From Anaerolineae bacterium (GTDB lineage Bacteria; Chloroflexota; Anaerolineae; 4572-78; J111), in contig JAGRBY010000199.1 in NCBI GenBank assembly GCA_020433835.1, positions 1 to 11,237 of the forward strand: a stretch of DNA of 11,237 nucleotides, given 5' to 3'. Numbering within the stretch: the first letter of the stretch is position 1; every line of letters starts with the position of its first letter. The translations under genes and the position numbers were made by a program. Shown piece by piece: positions 1-6,046 of this stretch. The notes beneath the pieces are model-generated. The model ran no database searches and had not been told where the DNA came from. It saw only the letters and a program-made list of their open reading frames with translations.

Positions 1-89
1 TCAACTTTGCCTTCACCGTAATTTATCCAGCCGCCAAGGGCAACAGCACTTACTTTTAGACCAGATTGGCCTAAACGTCGATAATTCAT
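1..89 (-). CDS. Aldo/keto reductase family protein, N-terminal fragment (continues beyond left edge)
   Basis: Only the first 29 residues are inside the window. They begin MNYRRLGQSGLKVS and continue with AVALGGW, which is the typical opening of aldo/keto reductases (first beta strands of the TIM barrel, family consensus YRxLGxSGLxVSxxxLGxW). Members are cytosolic NAD(P)H-dependent carbonyl reductases; the closest flavour by eye is the voltage-gated-channel-beta/YghZ-like group, but 29 residues cannot settle that or the substrate. The ATG at 87-89 is well supported: an AAAGGAA ribosome site lies at 95-101 on the minus strand, leaving 6 bases before the start. The gene lies 74 bp downstream of the PHAX-domain gene on the same strand with no convincing terminator or promoter between, so co-transcription is possible. 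The catalytic Asp/Tyr/Lys/His tetrad is outside the window. Confidence 0.85.
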   Translation of the reverse strand, partial: MNYRRLGQSGLKVSAVALGGWINYGEGKV

Positions 90-163
90 CGGTATTCCTT
101 TCTGTGGAGATGTCGATTTTTTAGTGATGCGCGTCGGGAGGAATAGACACTGAACCAGGGCGG

Positions 164-901
164 CTAGCCCTCGTCATCATCCTTTTGGGCTTGCCGTTTG
201 GCCTGTTGAATGAGCTTGGTGGTAACATTTTGGGCGTAGACACACAAAGCCCCATTTTGACCAATGCGACGGTCATAAACCGGATAGCCTTCGATAATTA
301 GCTTGTCTTCCGGGAAGTTGGCGATGGATTCTTTTACCTTGGTCCACTGCTTTTTGGCAATAAATACCAAATAGGTGGTTGGTTCGCTGGGCGGTAAGGG
401 TAATCCTTTAGGTAAACTGGGCGATTTGGCGCTTTGCAAACTGGTAAGAACCACTCTTTCCTTTTCAATGACTCGGCCAGGTTTGCCGATTAATGTCATT
501 TTCACCGTGTATATCTCTCCTTTCACGGCAGCTAAAAGTTGGCCGAGTAATGGTTTTAGTTCGGCCCATTTCATGGGTTGTACTTGTTTATCTTCTTTTG
601 ATTTCTTGGGGGTTTTCGGGGTAAAAACTCGCCAGCGTTCTTGCGCAGACAGTTTGTTTTTTGCAATCTTAAAAAATACACCGCCGAGGGTTCGTTGTCT
701 AGAGCCGTCGTTTGTTTTTAGACCGCCCTCGGTTTTCATCTTCTGCGCCTCTTCTAATAACTCTAACACGCGCTCGTCACCAATTACTTTGACCAAACGC
801 TCGATAGTGTTAAGAGGGGTGGTTTGCGTTTCGCCTAAAGTTTTAGCCACTTTTTTTGTAGTTTCTGATATTGGTGTTTTTGTAGTTTTTGGTTTTTCCA
901 T
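164..901 (-). CDS. PHAX-type RNA-binding domain protein (bacterial), 245 aa
   Basis: A soluble basic protein with no signal peptide or membrane segment. Residues about 30-92 match the PHAX RNA-binding domain (Pfam RNA_GG_bind): the helix GDERVLELLEEAQ, then EGGLKTNDGSRQRTLGGVFF. The GG-L-x-x-x-x-GSRxRTxGGVF signature is nearly the one I remember from animal PHAX. In eukaryotes this domain binds RNA non-specifically in the snRNA-export adaptor; the bacterial role is unknown, and RNA or ssDNA binding is the inference. A Lys/Ser-rich linker follows (95-108). Residues about 110-235 form a second alpha/beta region (VKMTLIGKPG, then KLIIEGYPVYD, ALCVYAQNVTTK) whose order of strands recalls an SSB-like OB fold; that is tentative. 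The tail KDDDEG is acidic, as in some ssDNA-binding proteins. The start is supported by AGGAG at 906-910 (4-base spacing) and a strong promoter upstream. Confidence 0.85.
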   Translation of the reverse strand: MEKPKTTKTPISETTKKVAKTLGETQTTPLNTIERLVKVIGDERVLELLEEAQKMKTEGGLKTNDGSRQRTLGGVFFKIAKNKLSAQERWRVFTPKTPKKSKEDKQVQPMKWAELKPLLGQLLAAVKGEIYTVKMTLIGKPGRVIEKERVVLTSLQSAKSPSLPKGLPLPPSEPTTYLVFIAKKQWTKVKESIANFPEDKLIIEGYPVYDRRIGQNGALCVYAQNVTTKLIQQAKRQAQKDDDEG

Positions 902-927
902 AAATCTCCTGCTCCCTCGACAGGTTC

Positions 928-956
928 AGTATAGCATAATACGCCCCCATCTACAA
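928..956 (-). promoter_or_regulatory. Extended -10 promoter for the PHAX-domain gene
   Basis: On the minus strand the -10 hexamer is TATACT (928-933), preceded by the extended motif TGC (934-936). A 17-base spacer separates it from TTGTAG at 951-956, which matches the first three bases of TTGACA. Transcription would begin near 921, giving a leader of about 20 bases before the ATG at 901. The geometry is that of a housekeeping sigma-70 type promoter. It is read from consensus only. Confidence 0.55.
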
Positions 957-999
957 TGCTGATAGGGTGACTTTTGGATGTTATAGGGGGTTGCATTAT
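936..999. repeat. Imperfect inverted repeat in the divergent intergenic region
   Basis: The left arm is ATAAT (936-940), three bases, then CCCCC (944-948). The right arm is GGGGG (986-990), four bases, then ATTAT (995-999). The arms are separated by 37 bases and enclose the -35 element of the leftward promoter. It could be an operator for a factor controlling the divergent genes, or chance: each matching block is only five bases. Confidence 0.25.
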
Positions 1000-1051
1000 C
1001 CAATTTCGAGCGATTACCAAAAGTTCTATAGCTTTTCCCAGAGAAAGTCGT

Positions 1052-1057
1052 TATAAT
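1052..1057 (+). promoter_or_regulatory. Candidate -10 box (TATAAT) for the multidomain kinase gene
   Basis: A perfect TATAAT stands 58 bases before the ATG at 1115. At 17-base spacing the -35 position reads TAGCTT (1029-1034), a poor match, and there is no full TGn extension. Either a weak or activator-dependent promoter, or a chance match. Nothing better is visible between 957 and 1114. Confidence 0.4.
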
Positions 1058-1114
1058 GGATGGAATAATCAGGCGTACGGTTAAGACATCAGCGTCAAAT
1101 TCGGGAGTGCGTGA

Positions 1115-4100
1115 ATGAAGGTCAAAATTTGGGGAGCACGCGGATCAATTCCCGCCCCTTTGACGCCGCAGTCGGTTCGTGAGAAAATCGTTGCGGCGTT
1201 GCTTAACATTGCTGAAATCGATAAAAAGGCGTCTCAGGAGGAACTCCTTTCAGCTCTGTTAGCCCAAAATCAGTTTGGCAAAATTGAATCTGAGTCTCAA
1301 GAAGCACGGCAAAAGCGTCAGTCTAAACGTCGGCAAGTTGTTGAAAGCTATCTCGATAATTTATCTCCGCTAGGTGGCAGTACAGCCGGGGGAAATACGC
1401 CTTGCATTGAAATTCGAGCCGGTAATGAGTTGTTTATTATCGATGCCGGTTCAGGGATGCGCTCTCTGGGGTTGGAGTTAATGAAAGGACCGTGGGGCAA
1501 AGGTCAGGGTGTTATCCATCTGTTTTTTAGCCACCCGCACTGGGATCACATTCACGGCTTTCCTTTTTTTCGGCCTGCCTTTGTGCCGGGTAACCAAATT
1601 CATATCTACAGTGTCCATGACATCGAAACGGCGTTAAGACGCCAACAAGAAAAGATCAGCTTCCCTGTTCCGCTCGATTATATGCAGGCGACCATGCATT
1701 TTAATCGTATTGAGCCGGATGAAGTCTGCGAATTTAACGATGTTCGGGTGCGCAACATGCGTAATCACCATCCCGGCGATTCCTACAGCTTTCGTTTTGA
1801 AAAGGGGGCCAAGGTTTTTGTTTACGCCAGCGACTCATCTTACCCGGAAGGTACTGATTTGCGTCATTACGTTAACTTTTTCGCCGATGCCGATGTACTG
1901 GTTTTCGACTCGCAATTTACCCAAAAAGAAGCTGATGAAAAAGAAGATTGGGGGCATAGCTCCTCTTTTTTTGGCGTTGAGATGGCACAGCGTGCCAAAG
2001 TTAAAACGCTGCTGCTCTATCATTATGACCCCACCTATTCAGACGAAGATCTTGAAAAAATATTAGCCGACACCTTGAAATTTCAAGAAAATCAGTATCC
2101 TGACACGATACCGGTGAATGTGCTAATTGCGCAAGAAGGCCAGGTGTTTGATTTAACGCCGGTCAAGAAAACGCAAATCCAGCAAGTACCCGGCAGCAAA
2201 GCCGCCATTCTTAAACCAACCGGCATTTTTGATGAACACGTGGCGGTTGAACTCCGCGAGCAATTTATTCGGATGGTTGATACCGAGCGCCCGGCTTATC
2301 TGATTATCGACATGTCGGGCGTAGAAATGCTGCAAGTGGCCGGACTGCGGGCTTTGGTCAAACTGAGAAATGATCAGCGCGGCATCCCCATGGCGCTGGC
2401 CGAACCATCGCAAAGTGTACAGCAGTTGATCGAGCTAGCCGGTTATCTCGATTTTTTTGCCATTTATCCGTCGGTGCACGCCGCGCTCAATGCGCTGCGT
2501 TCGCGTGAAACACTTAACCTGCCGGGACAAACGCTTAAAAATCGCTATCGCGTAGACAGCAAAATCGGCGAAGGCCGGCTGGGAACGGTCTTTAAGGGCG
2601 TTGATTTGGAACAAAATGTGCCGGTCGCCGTCAAAATTTTGTCATCCTCCTTTAGCGATGGCGCAATCGAGCGATTTCTGCGGCAGGCCCGCCAAATTGT
2701 CGAGTTGATTCACCCCAATATTGCCGATGTTTATGATTGCGACGTCGATCGCGGCATTTCGTTTATGGCCGAAGAATATATTGAGGGTCGGACACTGCGC
2801 GATATTATCAATGAGCAGCCCGGCCAACAGCTGCCGCTAGAGAGCGTGCTGTCCATTGTGGAAAGTATTACACAAGCCCTTGAGTACGCCCATTCTGCTG
2901 AGGTTGTTCACGGCGACCTCAAGCCGAAAAATGTGTTGCTGGCTGATGGTGAAATTAAAATCAGCGATTTTGGGCTAGGCCGCTTAGAGAGCGGTCGTGC
3001 TTTGGTCAACATCAACGTGCCGCTGGCTTTAGTAACGGCCCGTTATTTGGCCCCAGAGCAGGTATTAGGCCATCCCATCGACGCCCGCACCGATCTATAT
3101 GCGTTGGGGGTGATGATGTATGAGATGCTGACCGGTCAACCACCCTTCAAAGGTTCGGATCAGGAAGTGTTAGATCATCATCTCAACAAAATTCCTACAT
3201 TGCCGCGTGAACTGAACCCCAATATCCCCTTAATGCTCGATCACCTGATTATGCGGCTGCTGGACAAAGACCCCAATAAGCGTTACGCCACGGCGCGACA
3301 GGTTCGGTATATTCTCAACAGTATTTCATTAGTCGGCAGCGGCGAGATAGAAAAGCAAAAAGATCCGCGTGAGCAGTGGCCGGCACTGGTGGGCCGCCAA
3401 AATGAGCTGCAAACACTCTTTGAACTGTGGGAAAAAACTCAAAGCGGGCAGGGGCAGGTTGTTTTTCTGCATGGGGAGGCCGGTTTAGGCAAAACACGTT
3501 TGATCCGGGAGTTTATTTCCAGTTTGAGTAACGCCACGGTGCTGGTGGGTACCTGCCAAAAATTGGAGGGTAGCCCGCCCTATTATCCGTTTATCACGGC
3601 TGTAAACAGTTATTTTAATAATACGTTGCCTGAAGAGATTGAGAATCGCACCGGCCAGGTCTGGAATGAAATTGTTCAGCTTGTGCCGGAAGCCGGCCAG
3701 ATGGTGACAAATGCCCCTCTGACCTCTATGAACGAAACAACCACACGCACAAGTCTGGCCACACTGTCTGAGTCAATTGCGACAGCGACCGCGCAACGCC
3801 CTTGGCTGCTTGTTTTTGATGATGTCCAGTGGATCGATGCTGCCAGTTTGAAACTGTTGAACTATCTGGCCCGTAACGCCGATAATATTCATTTGATGAT
3901 GATCGGCATTTATAGTAACGATTACCCCACCGGCGATGACGTGTTAGCCGATACGCTTACAACTTTGAGCCAGCGGCCTAATTGTACCTTCATCACGCCT
4001 ATGTCGTTGGCTCAGGATGAAACCAAAGCCCTGTTGGAAAATATGTGGTCGCAGTCGGTGCCGGTAGATATCAGTACCACTATCTATAAACACACCCAGG

Positions 4101-6037
4101 GCAATCCATTTTTTATCGAACAAATTGCTCGCAATCTCATCGATGAAGAAATTATTACGTGGGATGCCGGGCGCTGGCATTTTGTCCCCGTTGAACCGGA
4201 GGAGCTACCTCGAAGCATTGATGAAACTATTCGGCGTCGTTTTGATCGGCTCAACCGCGAAACCCAAACACTGCTCAATCAGGCTGCTATCTTAGGTGAG
4301 GAATTTACCTTTGACGATCTCATTGAAATGAGCACGCTGAGCAAAGAAGAGGCTTTTAGCTGCCTGGATACTGCCTTAGAGCGACAATTACTGGAAGAGG
4401 TGGTGGGCGAACAGCGGCTGCGTTTCAGCCACATTCATATTCAAGGCACGCTTTACCGGCATTTGAACTCGATGAAGCGGCGGATGCTGCACCGTGAGGC
4501 CGGCGAAGCCCTGGAGCGACGTCGATTTCATGATAAAGAGTTTGCCAATCAGCTGGCTTATCACTTTTTACAGGCGGGCGAATTGGAAAAGGGCTTGTCT
4601 TACAGTATCCGTACCGCTACGTATGCGACCATCATCTACGCTAACCAAACAGCCCTCTTCTGGTACTCGCGTGCCTTGGATATTCTCGATGATTTGGGCG
4701 ATGAACGCTCAGTTCACTATCAATCGTTTGAGATATTAGCCGCCCGTGAGCAGATTTACGGCAATTTAGGCTATCGAACTGCGCAGCACGCCGATTTAAT
4801 TACCCTCCAAAAAATAGCCCAGGCTCTCAAAGAACCGGCCAAACAGGCGATTGTTCATAATCGGCGCTCGTCTTTTGAGCAGGTCTCCAGCCATCTGCTG
4901 GAAGCCCTGAGCGAAGCCCAGGCCGGTCTCATTGCGGCGCAGCAGTCGGGGAATTTGCTGGTCGAAAGCAAAAGTTTGCTGCAAATGGCCCGCTTGGCCC
5001 TTCATCAAGGCCAGTTTGTGCAGGCCCGTGAGCATTTAAAAATCATTCTTGATAAATTAAAGCGTACTAACAACCAGCAGGATGAAGCAGAGATCATCAA
5101 TAGTTTAGGGACAGTGCAAAAGCTGCTCGGTAATTACTCGGAATGTGGCACCTATTACCAGCAAGCGCTGGCAATGAGTCAGTTGGTGAGTGATCGGCAT
5201 GGGCAAGCTGCCTATCTGAGCAATTTGTCTGAGGTGCTTTTTATTAAAGGCGATTATGATCGAGCCGAACGGTACCAGCAGCAGGCGCTCCTCCTTAACC
5301 AAATGATTGGCAAAATGCAGGGAGAGGCTTTGTGTTTGAATAGGCTGGCGCGTATTTATAAAGCGTTGGGGCTATACGATTTGGCGCTGACGCAGGTAAG
5401 ATTGGCCCGCAACCTGCACCGGATAATTGAAGACGGTCAAGGCGAAGCCGGCGACTTGCGTATTTTGGGTGCTCTTAACGCTTTGAAAAACAAAGATTAC
5501 ATCACGGCGCGTGATTATATTGGACAAGCGTTGGAACTGGCCCAATATTCAAAAAACAAAGTCTTGGAAGTTGATATTTGGTTAGAGTTTGGATTGGCTC
5601 TGGAAGGATTGCAAGATTTTGCGAAAGCCCGCAATGCTTTTGAACAAATGCGGGCCATCCAAAAGAAAACCAAATATACGTACGGCAGCTTAGATGCCGA
5701 AACGGGTCTAGCTCGCTGTCTATTGCAGGAAGGGAAATTGGACGAGGCGCAAAAGAAGATTGAACCTTGTCTCTACGAACTGGCAACGACACCGGATGCC
5801 TGGCCCATTAAATACCCCGTCCGCATTTATTTAACAGGCAACGATATCTTCTCCAAAAGCGGCGATATGCAGAAGGCTTCCCGAACCTGTGATAAGGGGT
5901 ATGCTTGGCTGCAAAACCGTGCCGCCAAAATCGACAACCCCAAATGGCGCAGCGCCTTCTGGGACAATATCGCCGACCATAAACGGCTGATTAGCCTGGT
6001 TGAGCAGCACAGCAAAGCCACCACAACTCCCAATTAA
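1115..6037 (+). CDS. Giant signalling protein: MBL-fold hydrolase + STAS + Ser/Thr kinase + STAND ATPase + TPR, 1640 aa
   Basis: Modules in order. (1) MBL-fold hydrolase, 1-350: WGARGSIP start, metal site HPHWDH (H140, H142, D144, H145), later HH 218-219, D240 and H303; a charged helical insert fills about 24-85. (2) STAS, 370-465, with QVAG (407-410) where DSSG is expected. (3) Ser/Thr kinase, 478-735: glycine loop GEGRLG (485-490), K507, HGDLKPKN (D601, N606), DFG 618-620, APE 646-648. (4) STAND/AAA ATPase of the COG3899 type, about 757-1110: Walker A GEAGLGKT (787-794), Walker B LLVFDD (898-903), GNPFF (996-1000), then a winged-helix-like segment. (5) TPR units, about 1145-1600. No transmembrane helix, so cytosolic. 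Likely a signal-responsive kinase with ATP-driven switching and TPR docking; signal and substrates unknown. The start is set by the WGxRGS opening and GGGAG at 1103-1107, 7 bases upstream. It ends 9 bp from the convergent gene. Confidence 0.93.
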   Translation: MKVKIWGARGSIPAPLTPQSVREKIVAALLNIAEIDKKASQEELLSALLAQNQFGKIESESQEARQKRQSKRRQVVESYLDNLSPLGGSTAGGNTPCIEIRAGNELFIIDAGSGMRSLGLELMKGPWGKGQGVIHLFFSHPHWDHIHGFPFFRPAFVPGNQIHIYSVHDIETALRRQQEKISFPVPLDYMQATMHFNRIEPDEVCEFNDVRVRNMRNHHPGDSYSFRFEKGAKVFVYASDSSYPEGTDLRHYVNFFADADVLVFDSQFTQKEADEKEDWGHSSSFFGVEMAQRAKVKTLLLYHYDPTYSDEDLEKILADTLKFQENQYPDTIPVNVLIAQEGQVFDLTPVKKTQIQQVPGSKAAILKPTGIFDEHVAVELREQFIRMVDTERPAYLIIDMSGVEMLQVAGLRALVKLRNDQRGIPMALAEPSQSVQQLIELAGYLDFFAIYPSVHAALNALRSRETLNLPGQTLKNRYRVDSKIGEGRLGTVFKGVDLEQNVPVAVKILSSSFSDGAIERFLRQARQIVELIHPNIADVYDCDVDRGISFMAEEYIEGRTLRDIINEQPGQQLPLESVLSIVESITQALEYAHSAEVVHGDLKPKNVLLADGEIKISDFGLGRLESGRALVNINVPLALVTARYLAPEQVLGHPIDARTDLYALGVMMYEMLTGQPPFKGSDQEVLDHHLNKIPTLPRELNPNIPLMLDHLIMRLLDKDPNKRYATARQVRYILNSISLVGSGEIEKQKDPREQWPALVGRQNELQTLFELWEKTQSGQGQVVFLHGEAGLGKTRLIREFISSLSNATVLVGTCQKLEGSPPYYPFITAVNSYFNNTLPEEIENRTGQVWNEIVQLVPEAGQMVTNAPLTSMNETTTRTSLATLSESIATATAQRPWLLVFDDVQWIDAASLKLLNYLARNADNIHLMMIGIYSNDYPTGDDVLADTLTTLSQRPNCTFITPMSLAQDETKALLENMWSQSVPVDISTTIYKHTQGNPFFIEQIARNLIDEEIITWDAGRWHFVPVEPEELPRSIDETIRRRFDRLNRETQTLLNQAAILGEEFTFDDLIEMSTLSKEEAFSCLDTALERQLLEEVVGEQRLRFSHIHIQGTLYRHLNSMKRRMLHREAGEALERRRFHDKEFANQLAYHFLQAGELEKGLSYSIRTATYATIIYANQTALFWYSRALDILDDLGDERSVHYQSFEILAAREQIYGNLGYRTAQHADLITLQKIAQALKEPAKQAIVHNRRSSFEQVSSHLLEALSEAQAGLIAAQQSGNLLVESKSLLQMARLALHQGQFVQAREHLKIILDKLKRTNNQQDEAEIINSLGTVQKLLGNYSECGTYYQQALAMSQLVSDRHGQAAYLSNLSEVLFIKGDYDRAERYQQQALLLNQMIGKMQGEALCLNRLARIYKALGLYDLALTQVRLARNLHRIIEDGQGEAGDLRILGALNALKNKDYITARDYIGQALELAQYSKNKVLEVDIWLEFGLALEGLQDFAKARNAFEQMRAIQKKTKYTYGSLDAETGLARCLLQEGKLDEAQKKIEPCLYELATTPDAWPIKYPVRIYLTGNDIFSKSGDMQKASRTCDKGYAWLQNRAAKIDNPKWRSAFWDNIADHKRLISLVEQHSKATTTPN

Positions 6038-6046
6038 CCCATAATA

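Noticed and set aside
375..962. A 195-codon plus-strand open frame opposite the PHAX-domain gene
   Set aside because: It is antisense to a gene with clear domain motifs, its translation looks compositionally random, and it has no family resemblance.
835..1020. A 61-codon minus-strand frame crossing the PHAX gene start
   Set aside because: It reads the start of the PHAX gene out of frame and runs through the promoter region; its ATG has no ribosome site.
1107..1118. Four-codon GTG mini-ORF overlapping the kinase start (GTG CGT GAA TGA)
   Set aside because: Too short and explained by chance; GGGAG serves the ATG at 1115 at normal spacing.
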